Positions 35,926 to 48,205 of a stretch of 64,000 nt of DNA are shown piece after piece. The notes under the pieces were generated by a model. That model was not told the origin of the DNA and searched no databases. It saw only the letters and a program-made list of their open reading frames with translations. Origin of the DNA: Atrina japonica (taxonomy: Eukaryota > Mollusca > Bivalvia > Pterioida > Pinnidae); the NCBI GenBank assembly GCA_030159075.1, contig BROG01000961.1:124001-188000 (forward strand). Direction: 5' to 3'. Both the position numbers and the translations under genes were made by a program. Each line of letters starts with the position of its first letter. The first letter of the stretch is position 1.

Positions 35926-36780
35926 CGTAAAACCACGGTCCGGAATCGCTATGTTCTTTCCTACACTTGGTCTCATGCGACCGAAATCTCTCGTACAGAT
36001 TTTTATTATTCATGAAACCCTAGCCAATGCGAGTAAACGGTGCTCGCATTCGTCAACCAATCAGATCGAGGCTTTTAAACAATTTCAGTATTGTACTGGA
36101 TCAACAGACTATGCGAAAACTTCCGTCGCCGAAGAATACTGACAACTACACACTATTGTGAAACGTATGGCTATGTAAAAGTAAAACAGAAGTATTACAT
36201 ATAAAGACACGCCACACTTACATTAAAATGTATACCCTTGACGCACTTTGTTCACTAAGTGAAATGTTGAATTGCATGAGTAAAACATCGTTTCTGTTTA
36301 CACCCAGTGCTGATGGAGCAAACGAAGACGGGAGTGTTTTACAGCACCGCGGTTCGAATTTCAGCCTAATTAATCTTCGCTGACAGATAACAAGCGTCTG
36401 TGTTCACAAAATATACGGTATGGCAGTTGGTATGTCGGATAAAATATCCTCAGTCGTAAGAAACCATACAAGAAACACGAAAAACATGTAATTGTTATTA
36501 CGCATATATTTTTATCACAGTGATAATTTCTTTTCTTCGTCTTCTACATATCAAATGATATTTCTGGAAGGGTACCTGGAATTTCGAGTTCGAGAAGTGA
36601 ATAGCACACATACCTTGGTAATGAAAATGATTGAAACAATGAAAATGCTATTTTTATTGTTTTGGTTTTATGTTCCGGCTAGAAACGTCACTCAAGTACA
36701 GTGGAATTGCCACAAATTTTGATATGTGCTTGGGACTTATCCCGACAGAGAGAAGTCTTTTTTACCATACATTACGTATA
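35926..36780. other. Intergenic, no gene recognised
   Basis: A frame at 36492-36722 contains a hydrophobic stretch (MKMLFLLFWFYV) but lacks splice or family support. Confidence 0.3.
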
Positions 36781-36793
36781 TGACTAAGGACTT

Positions 36794-37065
36794 CTCAGTG
36801 GGTAGCGCGCTCGACTCTTGTTCGTGAGGTCTTGAGTTCGAGTCCAGCCGGCGGCAGGTTGGTTTCCTGTCCTTCGGATGAGACAGTAAAAATCGAGGTC
36901 CCGTGTCACAGAAAGTGCCGGCATGTTAAATAACCCTCACTGCTCAATGGCCGTAAATGCCGAGCATAGGCTAAAATTAGAAGCCCTTCACCGGAGTTGG
37001 TGACGTCTCCATATGAGTGAAAGATTCTTGAGTGTGACGTTAAACAAACAATTAACAAACAAACA
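36794..37065 (+). mobile_element. SINE family 1, 5'-truncated, with 12-bp TSD
   Basis: Begins inside the A box (CTCAGTGGGTAGCGCG) and has the B box GAGTTCGAGTCCAGCC, body and end '..gtgacgttaaacaaacaatt'. Perfect flanking GACTAAGGACTT at 36782-36793 and 37066-37077 shows that insertion produced the truncation. Confidence 0.92.
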
Positions 37066-37186
37066 GACTAAGGACTTCGGTTTATAGTCCAATCAGAAAG
37101 AACCATGGCATCACTCTTAAAACCGAGTGGTTGACTGAAGAACAATCATTATTTTAAAATAGAACACGTATGAGTCGGTCGCGGTA

Positions 37187-37692
37187 GTCATACTCGGTAA
37201 CTCAGTCTTGTTATACTCGGTAAATCCGTCTTGTCATCCTCGGTAACTCCGTCTTGTCATACTCGGTAACTCCGTCTTGTCATACTCGGTCTTGTTATAC
37301 TCGGTAACGCCGTCTTGTCATACTCGGTAACTCCTTCTTGTCATACTCGGTAACCCCGTCTTGTTATACTCGGTAAACCCGTCTTGTCATACTCGGTAAC
37401 TCCGTCTTGTCATACTCGGTAACTCCGTCTTGTCATACTCGGTAACTCCGTCTTGTTATACTCGGTAAATCCGTCTTGTCATACTCGGTAACTCCGTCTT
37501 GTCATACTCGGTCTTGTCATACTCGGTAACTCCTTCTTGTTATACTTGGTAACTCCGTCTTGTCATACTCGGTAACTCCGTCTTGTCATACTCGGTCTTG
37601 TCATACTCGGTAACTCCGTCTTGTTATACTCGGTAAATCCGTCTTGTCATACTCGGTAACTCCGTCTTGTCATACTCGGTAACTCCGTCTTG
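37187..37692. repeat. 23-bp minisatellite, about 22 units
   Basis: Unit TACTCGGTAACTCCGTCTTG+TCA. A few shortened units read ACTCGGTCTTGTCAT. The array ends in GTCTTGCAAAAAG. Confidence 0.97.
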
Positions 37693-38270
37693 CAAAAAGA
37701 AAGTTTTTACCAAGATGTCCTCCTAGTTTGGTTTTGTGCAATTTGAAACCAAGAAGAGAAATAATAAAATTTCTGCATGCTCAGGGTTATTCAAAATATA
37801 AAATTCCGATTGGGTGTATATTGAATAATTGCTTCCCTATTGAAATAATTTTAAATGAAATATAACATATAGATGACAAGTTGACATTACACAATGTCAG
37901 TGTTTTGTATATGACACTGTCTACAGAATGGCCAATCAGACAGTGGACAATAGTGGACTTTACACCTGATGTCGATTATCTGAGCAATAATTAAGAACTA
38001 CCATTTGTGCTACTGCTAATAAATTTTATTTCACCAGAGATTAAATTTCGGGTAAATTATTCACGGGATTTTCGAGAATTCATAAAGCTAGTGTATATAT
38101 TTTATAAACATTTGTGTTGATAAACCCTTAAGTTTTAAATGTACAATACAATACAGTGGCTATCAGAGTGGTTCTTTAAAACAGGTATTTACACACAAAA
38201 TTTCAAACACAATTCCTTATTTCAAAGAAATTTGAAACTTAAAGCAATAGATACACACTGTTAAAAGGAA
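37693..38270. other. Intergenic, no feature recognised
   Basis: Nothing supported. Confidence 0.3.
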
Positions 38271-38281
38271 CATCAATTTGT

Positions 38282-38360
38282 CATTGTCTCCGAAACTCCA
38301 AGTCCATTAGAATACGTGAAATTGGATATAATGACGATATCAACATGAAGAATAAACGGG
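38282..38360 (-). repeat. Dispersed repeat D2, inverted copy
   Basis: 'actccaagtccattagaata' and 'aataaacgggatggg' are the inverse of blocks at 18066-18180. Confidence 0.55.
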
Positions 38361-38821
38361 ATGGGTTTTCTCTTTAGACATAAGAAGGGTATCGGTCACA
38401 CACACACACACACACACTGAAAAGCAATGGATGCTGCTAGAAATAAATGACTTAGACCAGTCCAAATGTGTCTTTAGGGGTGAATGAGTTAAGGTATCGT
38501 TTGATCTATACCACATAAGGGTTGAAAATGAATAAGATAAATTATCTAAACCTCTGTATGGTGCATAAATATTTTAAACATAATTTCAAAGTTATAAAGC
38601 TCAAGACGATCGCTTCTGTCAATTAGACTTCATCAGTTGAGCTCCAATCTTAAATACATATTAAAGTCCTGCCTTACCGTTAAAATTATCATTGACAATA
38701 CCAAGGTTATAGTTTTACAAGAAAAGCCAAACTAATGCTCAAATTTAATATAATTGAATATTTCCAAAAGACGATTTCTCTTTATTAAGAAGGATATCGC
38801 CAAAATTTCATTTAAAATGAA

Positions 38822-39460
38822 TTATATATTTCGAATTTCATATATCATGTATCTGTATATGAAATGATCATATGTTGAACACGCCCTGGCATATCGGATT
38901 ATTTGTGAAATATAAACTCCGTATGCGGGTGACTGTGGGATGTTACTACTTAAATATAGAAAATTTACGATGGGAAAACCGAAATCGTCACGTTTGTCGT
39001 ATAGCTTAGTTGCCAATTTCCCGTCTGCGTCTATATTAAGTAAAATGTCTAAGTATGAAGCGTGTGTGCTTGATTCTGTAGTATCTTACATTTCTAGTTC
39101 GCTGGGATATATCGCATTGACATATGTATGGAAATTGTCATTATTAATTGACTAAACGTTGTCGATATGTCTAAATGTGAAATTAAAGGACACTGCTAGC
39201 TTTTTCTTCTTTTGATTCAGCAGTTTCTGAATGAAGTCTGCTTCGTGTGAATAAAGGAACAGGTCGGCCAATAAAGGGCACAATTGGTTCCCATAGGAAT
39301 GCCGACAGTTTGTTGAAAGACAACGTCTCCGAACATTACAAATATATTGTCCATTAGAAATTCCAGCATGTTTTTATATCAACTTCAGTGTATTTATGTG
39401 TAGAATCAGAGTGGTGTTTGACACTCTGATTCTACATGTAGATACCGTAAGCCTTTGCTA
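38822..39460 (-). pseudogene. Reverse transcriptase fragment with motif B and C relics
   Basis: On the minus strand: HSDSTHKYTEVDI, MLEFLMDNIFVMFGDVVFQQ, then GIPMGTNCA (RT motif B) with a 1-nt loss, LADLFLYSHEADFIQKLL, then RHIDN.V.SINN at motif C with an in-frame stop and the second Asp changed. The RDDFGFPIVNF and PAYGVYISQIIRYARAC blocks follow. It ends before the usual tail. It is the longest RT piece in the window and is dead by frameshift, nonsense and loss of the catalytic Asp. Confidence 0.85.
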
Positions 39461-39497
39461 TTAACCTTAACATCATGGCCTAAATGTCCCTGCAATG

Positions 39498-39690
39498 GAA
39501 AAATACGTCGAATACATGTAAATAAAAGATTTAAATTGCATTTTTATTGCCTTTATATTTTTAGAACTGAAATTGGTATAGGAGCTACCGCGCTTCATTA
39601 AAAATGCCCCTATGCCAATTTTCAATATAAAAGCAGTAAATGCAATAAAAATGTAATTCAAACTTTATATACATCCGCTCGATATGGCAC
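39498..39690. repeat. Long hairpin, about 80-bp stem, 12-15-nt loop
   Basis: 39498-39585 pairs with 39598-39690 (for example ATTGCATTTTTATTGC against the inverse of GCAATAAAAATGTAAT; GAAATTGGTATAGGAGC against the inverse of GCCCCTATGCCAATTTTC). The apex carries a TATAGGAGC/GGGGCAT wording like the TIR ends elsewhere in the window. Confidence 0.75.
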
Positions 39691-39699
39691 ATCGATTAA

Positions 39700-40429
<730 letters not shown>

Positions 40430-40464
40430 TGATGGGAGGATTGTGTGAAAATCCCAGTTAATTA

Positions 40465-40468
<4 letters not shown>

Positions 40469-40553
<85 letters not shown>
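40469..40553. repeat. (AT)n microsatellite
   Basis: Pure AT. Confidence 0.98.
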
Positions 40554-40554
<1 letters not shown>

Positions 40555-41790
40555 TACTCTTATTTAGGACATAAGTACTGCGTTAGGACATACTACTTTT
40601 ACTTAAATCAAATTACTGTTTTTCAGTACAAACTATTGTTATAAGAAATCACTTTTATTTACTGGTATGCTGTAGTAAAATACAAATTACTGTTATTTAA
40701 GACAAACATCTGTTATAGTACAAACTACTGTTACTTAAATCAAATTACTGTTATTCAGGACAAACCCTTGTTATAGGACATCACTTTTATTTGCCGGTAT
40801 GCTGTAGTTAAGGACAAATATCAAATTACTGTTATTCAGGACAAACCATTGTTATAGGACATCACTTTTATTTGCCGGTATGCTGTAGTTAAGGACAAAT
40901 ATCAAATTACTTTTATTCAGGACAAACCATTGTTATAGGATATCACTTTTATTTACCGGCTTACTGTGGTTAAGGACATATAATGGTTCTTCAGGACAAA
41001 CTGCTGTAATAGGACATCAGTTTTATTCAAATCTAATTGCTGTTATCTATACGAATTACTCTTATTCAGGACAAACTACTTTTATAGGACATCACTGTTA
41101 TCTAAATCTAATTACTGTTATTTGTGACAAACTACTGTTATAGGACATACCACTGTTATCTAAATCTAATTACTGCTATTCGTGACAAACTACTGTTAAA
41201 AGACATCACTGTTATCTAAATTCAATTACTGTTATTCTGGACAAACTACTGTTATTGGACATACCACTGTTATTTAAATCTAATTACTGTTATTCTGGAC
41301 AAACTACTGTTATTGGACATACCTCTGTTATTTAAATCTAATTACTGTTATTCTGGACAAACTACTGTTATAGGACATCATTGTTATTGACTGGTATACT
41401 GCACAAATTACTGTTATTCTGGAAAAACCATTACTGTTATTGTGACATTGTTGGTACTTCTACTTATTTAAATCTAGGAACCTGTTATTCTGGACAAACT
41501 ACTGTTATTGGACATACCACTGTTATTTAAATCTAATATTAATTATCATAGGACAAACGACTATCACGTTAAAACAGGACATAACACTTCGACATTTTAA
41601 ATGTAACATAATGACTGTGACCTTTAGGAGAAATATGACTATTGTCATCTGAAATATTGAATTACTTTTAGTTGGTCCGATACACTGTAACTGTCGACGC
41701 CTGTTGCTGTTTCCAGGACAAACTACTGTTATAGGACGTCATTGTTATTTACTGGTATACAGCACAAATTACTGTTATCTTGTAAATCTA
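40555..41790. repeat. Degenerate minisatellite, about 58-bp unit
   Basis: The clearest units (41080-41540) read TTATTTAAATCTAATTACTG then TTATTCTGGACAAACTACTG then TTATTGGACATACCACTG. The unit is itself built from shorter 'ACTGTTAT' words. The left half carries longer units with 'ttgccggtatgctgtagtta'. Confidence 0.88.
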
Positions 41791-41924
41791 CCATTACGTT
41801 TTGTGTTATTGTTGATAGTTCTTAATTATGTAGTAGGAACCTGAAGGAACAGAAAACCTTCCAGTACACTTGTATCCTGAATCTAATAAATTATCACAGG
41901 AATATCAAGTATCACGTTAAACAG

Positions 41925-42290
41925 TTTACAACATTTCGCACATTTTACGGTCGACATAATGACCTTGACCTTGTTTGTTAATATGATGTATTGCTATCTG
42001 AAATATTGAATTACTCTTTAATGGTCCATACCGACTTGTTTCTAGAGTGTCGACGCCTGTTTTGGTTCGTATTTGACTTATTTCTAGAGTGTCGACATCT
42101 GATTTGGTTCGTATTAGACTTGTTTCTAGAGTGTCGACGCCTGTTTTGATTCGTACCAAACTATGGATGGTCACTCCTTCGTGGCACTTCATTCTACGTC
42201 TGGATGTTCCAGAAGTATATGATTGTCCACTTTTAACTTAGTTTCCTCGCGGATTCGGAATGTATTATATATACCAAAAGTGTAAATCAA
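41925..42290 (+). repeat. Reverse-transcriptase repeat, diverged, with internal minisatellite
   Basis: The coding end 'acattttacggtcgacataa' and the tail 'ggtcactccttcgtggcact' are separated by a 42-bp repeat expansion (42033-42156). Confidence 0.6.
42033..42156. repeat. 42-bp tandem repeat, three units
   Basis: The unit GACTTGTTTCTAGAGTGTCG continues with acgcctgttttggttcgta. The period is a multiple of 3, so it leaves a repetitive open frame on the minus strand. Confidence 0.92.
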
Positions 42291-42399
42291 ACCACTAAAG
42301 CATCATAAACATAAAACCACAGTTATAATGCTCCAGACGATCGCTTCTGTCAATTAGACTACTATTATCATACTTGATGTCTTTCGCCCGACATACGAA

Positions 42400-42660
42400 T
42401 ATATAAAACGAAGATACAAAATTATAAATCTTCATCTCATTCAGGATACAATATACAAATCTGTTGATTATTGGACAATCACGGACCTCTGGAAATCTAG
42501 AGGTCGGATCTGGTGCCATGGAGGGTTAAGCATCACCTGTTGACCAGTCATATTCGCCGCTAGTCCACAGTCAAAATCAATTAAAATAAGTGAGGAATTA
42601 ATCCCCACTGGTACAGGTGACTCAACAACCGCTATCAAACAAATAACTTAACATTTCATT
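42400..42660 (-). mobile_element. Reverse-transcriptase repeat, minus-strand 3' fragment
   Basis: 'cggacctctggaaatctaga', 'gccatggagggttaagcatc', 'caacaaccgctatcaaacaa'. Confidence 0.78.
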
Positions 42661-42669
42661 GAAGTCATG

Positions 42670-42835
42670 GGTCTTTTGGAATCGACTTAAAATCCAAGTC
42701 CCGTTTTACGGTAGGCGTGGTAAGAAAAAAATCCCCAATGCATTGGCGTTAGCCCATAGCAGTGGTCAAAATCTGTGGTACCGGTGACATCTCCATATAA
42801 GTAAAAAATCACTTTCTAGATGTAAAACACCAGTA
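42670..42835 (+). repeat. SINE family 1, decayed 3' body
   Basis: 'aatccaagtcccgttttacg', 'cattggcgttagcccatagc', 'ccggtgacatctccatataa', 'tagatgtaaaacacc' follow the order of the family-1 body. Confidence 0.5.
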
Positions 42836-43819
42836 GAACGATAAGCAAATATACCTCTTGTTACAGTAAAACGTAATTACAACGACGTTATATTTTAGAT
42901 GCCAGTATGTCTGATGTACTAATTAAACAGTTATAGACAAATGCACCTATAATGTTTATGAAAATGTTTCTCGCAGACACTTTGAAATCTATGATTTATA
43001 CCCGAGATGTGGTGGAAGGTAAAAAATATCGAATAGACTCTTAAGCTTGTTACAGAAAGCATAGCTGTAATGAAATGCTGGATTTTAGTTCATAAAACGT
43101 ACAAAAAGTAAAACCGTTGTAGACAAATATATCCAGATTGTTTAATATAGAAATGATCGATATCAATTCATGTGTCAGATTGATCACGCGGGCACCACGG
43201 ACAAGTAACTTGTACAGCAAACAGTTTACTTACAGAAAAGACAATCAAGATAAAGTCAGATAAAGACAAAACAAGAACGTGAAAGAATAGTGGGAAATAT
43301 CCAAGTGAGGTCATTTAAAGAGTACATGAAATGAGAAAGAACGTTCTGTTCGTTACCTATCAAGGTAAAATAAAATCCATATCTAATAAAGATCTGTCAG
43401 TCATTTCAAATCTTTTTTTTAGTTTAAATGATTAAAATCAGACTGCAATCTTTTATCAGATTTTTAATTTATAAAGCACCCAGTTTTCACTTTCACGCAC
43501 ACCTTGTTGATAAGAACATCTAACAATACTTGTTAAAATGGACAACATGGCATACCTGAACTGACGAATGAAATAAGACTTTACAAAAGTTAACAAACAC
43601 ATTACACAGCTTATGTTCAAGTCTGGTACTGATGATATAGGGCATCGACCGTGGGAGGATACAAGAGTATTCGGAGATAACCCATAACCCATAACCCAAG
43701 CTGGCATCTCACATCTTTACGCAATAATTTATTTTCAGAATTTTTAAATACAGTTTATAAAGAAGAGTGAAAATAAGTTCATTTCATTCATACTTAATCG
43801 TGAGTGAAAATAATATTCA

Positions 43820-43820
<1 letters not shown>
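42836..43820. other. Intergenic, no feature recognised
   Basis: Nothing supported. Confidence 0.3.
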
Positions 43821-43822
<2 letters not shown>

Positions 43823-43875
<53 letters not shown>

Positions 43876-43892
43876 ACACACACACACACACA
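43823..43892. repeat. (CA)n microsatellite
   Basis: CA run with one GAGA interruption. Confidence 0.97.
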
Positions 43893-43899
43893 AATGATT

Positions 43900-44380
43900 T
43901 GTAATTTTAATATTTAATTATACTTCATTTAACTGTATTGTTTTGAAAGAAAGAGCCAGCGAGGATAGAGAGGGAGAGAGAGTATCGTAAAGAAGGAGAA
44001 AAGCGAGTTGGGGAGTTAAATTTAAGTAGCACATTGAATTAAGCGACTGTTAAAGGGGGATGTTAAATTTAAGTAATGCACATGTTCAATTAAAATCACT
44101 TTCTGTTTTTTACCAAATAAAATGATCGAACCAAGGTCTTTCTGGCGGTAAGTGAGTGTTCTATTGAGTGAGTGTTCTTTTGATTGTGTTTCAATGATAA
44201 ATAGATAACATGTAGGAGATCAATGTATATTAAAAGTCAGTTAAACCACAAAATTTAGTATCCTGTCGTGTGTTTTACTTAAAAAAAAAAAGGTTATCGC
44301 TAACTGACTTCTACAGTTGAATTTAACCGTTACCCCAAATACTTCATTTGATGATGAACATAACAATTATGTGAAAACTA
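43900..44380. other. Intergenic, no feature recognised
   Basis: A duplicated 'gttaaatttaagta' (44016, 44064) is the only note. Confidence 0.3.
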
Positions 44381-44382
44381 AT

Positions 44383-44520
44383 ATACAAATATAAAATACC
44401 ACAGTGTTAACCATTTGGAACTCCAAACGACGACGACATACACATATGGTTAGCATTGAACAAACACGGATCTCAGGGAAAACAGAGGTGGGATCAGGTG
44501 TCATGAACGAATAAGTACCA
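44383..44520 (-). repeat. Reverse-transcriptase repeat, minus-strand tail
   Basis: 'aacacggatctcagggaaaa', 'agaggtgggatcaggtgtca'. Diverged. Confidence 0.65.
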
Positions 44521-44747
44521 ATCAAATATAAATATATATAAATATGTATATATATATCAATGTATATTATAAAGTCAGTTCTATACATAAATCCATATTT
44601 TTAGCATCAATTTCCATTTTACAGTCACAATAATCCTAATTCCTACAGTACTTCAACGACATATCGTTTAACTATATGAAAGTTATGCCAGGAAGCCCCG
44701 AAAAATCCCGCATCCGGAACTTTTTTAAAGCAGTTTTTCGCTAACAA

Positions 44748-46957
44748 AGTTATAGTCTTGTTAAAGTTATAGTGTTGTTAAGGTTATAGTCTTGTTATAG
44801 TTATAGTCTTGTTAAGGTAAGTAAAAGAGTCTTGTTAAGTTATATCTTGTTAAGGTTATAGTCTTGTTAAATAGTCTTGTTATAGTTGTACAGTAGTCTT
44901 GTTTAAAGTCTTTAATAGTCTGGATAAGGTTAAGTCTTGTTCAAGTTATAGTCTTGTAGGTTATGGTCGTAAAGTTATAGTTGTTAAAGTTAAGTCTTGT
45001 TAAGGTTATAGTCTTGTTAAGGTTATAGTCTTGTTGGTTATAGTCTTAGTCTTGTTAAAAGTTATAGTCTTGTTAAAGTTATAGTAAAGGTTATAGTCTT
45101 GTTATAGTTATAGTCTTGTAAAAGTCAAAGTCTTGTTAAAGTTATAGTCTTGTTAAGGTTATAGTCTTGTAAACGTTATAGTGTTGTTAAGGTTATAGTC
45201 TTGTTATAGTTGTAGTCTTGTAAAAGTTATAGTCTTGTTAAAATTATAGTCTTGTTTAGGTTATAGTCTTGTTAAAGTTATAGTCTTGTTAAAGTTATTG
45301 TTTTGTTAAAATTATAGTCTTGTTTAGGTTATAGTCTTGATAAGGTTATAGTCTTGTTCAAGTTATAGTCTTGTTATGGTTATAGTCTTGTTAAGGTTAT
45401 AGTCTTGTTAAAGTTATAGTCTTGTTAAGGTTATAGTCTTGTTAAGGTTATAGTCTTGTTAAAGTTATAGTCTTGTTAAAGTTATAGTCTTGTTAAGGTT
45501 AGTCTTGTTAAGGTTATAGTCTTGTTAAAGTTATAGTCTTGTTAAGGTTATAGTCTTGTTAAGGTTAGTCTTGTTAAGGTTATAGTCTTGTTAAAGTTAT
45601 AATGTTGTTAAGTCTTGTTAATAAGTCTTGTTAAGGTTATAGTCTTGGTAAAGTTATAGTCTTGTTAAGTTAGTCTTCTTAAAATTATGGTCTTGTTAAG
45701 GTTATAGTCTTGTTAAGGTTATAGTGTTGTTAAAGTTATAGTGTTGTTAAGGTTATAGTCTTGTTAAGGTTATAGTCTTGTTAAGGTTATAGTCTTGTTA
45801 AGGTTATAATCTTGTTAAGGTTATGGTCTTGTTAAAGTTATAGTCTGGATAAGGTTATAGTCTTGTTAAAGTTATAGTCTTGTTAAGGTTATAGTCTTGT
45901 TAAGTTATAGTCTTGTTAAGGTTATAGTCTTGTTAAAGTTATAGTGTTGTTAAAGTTATAGTCTTGTTAAGGTTATAGTCTTGTTAAGGTTATAGTCTGG
46001 ATAAGGTTATAGTCTTGTTCAAGTTATAGTCTTGTTAAGGTTATGGTCTTGTTAAGTATTGTTAAAGTTACAGTCTTGTTAAGGTTATAGTCTTGTTGTT
46101 ATAGTCTTGTTAAGGTTATTGTCTTGTTAAGGTTATAGTCTTGTTAAGGTTATAGTCTTGTTAAGGTTATAATCTTGTTAAGGTTATAATCTTGTTAAGG
46201 TTATGGTCTTGTTAAAGTTATAGTCTGGATAAGGTTATAGTCTTGTTCAAGTTATAGTCTTGTTAAGGTTATAGTCTTGTTAAGGTTATAGTCTTGTTAA
46301 GGTTATAGTCTTGTTAAGGTTATAGTCTTGTTAAAGTTATTGTCTTGGTAAAGTTATAGTCTTGTTAAGGTTATAGTCTTGTTAAGGTTATAGTCTGGAT
46401 AGGGTTATAGTCTTGTTCAAGTTATAGTCTTGTTAAGGTTATGGTCTTGTTAAAGGTATAGTATTGTTAAAGTTATAGTCTTGTTAAGGTTATAGTCTTG
46501 TTAAGGTTATAGTCTTGTTAAGGTTATAGTCTTGTTAAAGTTATAGTGTTGTTAAGGTTATAGTCTTGTTATAGTTGTAGTCTTGTAAAAGTTATAGTCT
46601 TGTAAAAGTCAAAGTCTTGTTAAAGTTATAGTCTTGTTAAGGTTATAGTCTTGTAAACGTTATAGTGTTGTTAAGGTTATAGTCTTGTTATAGTTGTAGT
46701 TTTGTAAAATTTATAGTCTTGTTAAAATTATAGTCTTGTTAAAGTTATAGTCTTGTTAAGGCTATATAGTCTTGTTAAGGTTATAGTTAAGTTATAGTTA
46801 GTTAGTCTTGTTCAATTGTCTTGTTAAGGTTATAGTCTTGTTTAGGTTAGTCTTGTTAAGGTTATAGTCTTGTTAAGGTTATTGTCTTGTTAAAGTTATA
46901 GTCTTGTTAAGGTTATAGTCTTGTTAAAGTTATAGTTTTGTTAAAGTTATAGTCTTG
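44748..46957. repeat. 17-bp minisatellite, about 2.2 kb, over 100 units
   Basis: Unit GTTAAGGTTATAGTCTT with GTTAAAG, GTTCAAG, GTTATAG and GTGTTG variants. Higher-order blocks recur (the series with 'tctggataaggttatagtc' near 45835, 45995, 46220 and 46390), so amplification also occurred in larger blocks. The array ends in GTCTTGCAAAAA. Confidence 0.98.
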
Positions 46958-47269
46958 CAAAAAATAAATGCCCAAGAGGATAATTTCTAACAATAGAGAA
47001 CAATAACTCTTTAGAGTATTTATGCAGCGCAGACAACATTAATGAAATAGCAAGAAAAATATATATTTTTTTTGAAAGTAACACTAAGAGTGCCAAATCT
47101 TATTATTTCAATGTCAGCCAATTTCTTGATGTTTAGAAAAAAAAATTTGGGTTTTTAGACAATTCAGGTATTCGAAATTATATTACCCTCACTGTATCTG
47201 AACATTGGAATGCGTTTTTCTGACATAACTAGAAATGTACAAAACGTCACAGACAAATAACTAGACGTC

Positions 47270-48205
47270 CAGGTCTACCAAGGTAAATTGGCACATGTTT
47301 ACAAACACAACGAGTCTAAAGCAAATCATAACAGGGTGACAAGTCACTTGTTCTCACAAAAGTATTAGAGAGATTCAGTAATGCATGGAGTCCGTGGAAG
47401 GTAATTATGTTTTACCTGTACAACCTATTTTTGGTATCGTTTTGGTTCTTGACTCTATCCGGATGTGCCACTTTACCTTTGTTCACTTTTACATGTATAT
47501 AAAACTATACCCAAATGTTTTTGCGAAAATAATTTATAACAATAGTCAAACAAAGCCCTAACATAAAATTGTTATGATTACACAAACTCTAATCTTCATA
47601 ATATTATACATTCGTTATACTTTAGGGAACCTTCAATAATTTCATGATACATTAGTCTAACGTTACAGCAAAATATAATAAATCTCAGAAAGTATAAATG
47701 TTTAGGATGTCCAGGATATAGATACAAATCTGGTAAAAATGGACAAACACGGACGTCTGGAAACCAAGAGGTGGGATCAGGTGCCATGGAGGAGTAATCA
47801 TCCTCTGTCGACCGGTCACACACGCCGCGAGTCCACAGTCAAATCCAAAATATGATAGTGATGCACTTGTAGCTTTGTCAAGTAAAAAAGAAATAAATTT
47901 GTTTTGTTACATTGCTGTTTTACATCCTGTCAATAATTTTACTAATAATATTTTTATGTGGATATGTCACCAGCTGTAGGTCTATCAACGAAAAATAGCA
48001 TATCCGGGATGTGTCAAAAACCAAAACAGTACGGTCTATTTCTAAATATAGGATGTACAGATAAAAAATGTGCCTTGTACGGATTCCATGTGTCACTGTA
48101 GCTCTAATATTTTTGAGCCGACAAGTAGGCTGTCACCTCTGTTATGATTTGATTTAGACTCGTTGTGTTTGTAAACATGTGCCAATTTACTTGTAGCCTA
48201 CCTTT
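47270..48205. repeat. Inverted pair of D3 repeats flanking an RT tail
   Basis: D3 at 47270-47475 (+) and its inverse at 47978-48205 share GGCACATGTTTACAAACACA and CGAGTCTAAA among others. The 500 bp between holds the RT tail at 47688-47845. Either a foldback element that captured the tail or two independent D3 copies. Confidence 0.7.
47688..47845 (-). mobile_element. Reverse-transcriptase repeat, minus-strand 3' tail
   Basis: 'gatgtccaggatatagatac', 'gtgggatcaggtgccatgga', 'gtcgaccggtcacacacgcc'. Well conserved. Confidence 0.85.

Noticed and set aside
36492..36722. Signal-peptide-like ORF (MKMLFLLFWFYV..)
   Set aside because: Only one hydrophobic stretch, no clear donor in frame and no recognisable continuation.
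37187..37692. CRISPR array
   Set aside because: Direct tandem repetition without unique spacers, in a eukaryotic genome.
41926..42192. Minus-strand frame with RIKTGVDTLETS repeats
   Set aside because: Caused by the 42-bp tandem repeat inside a retroelement relic.
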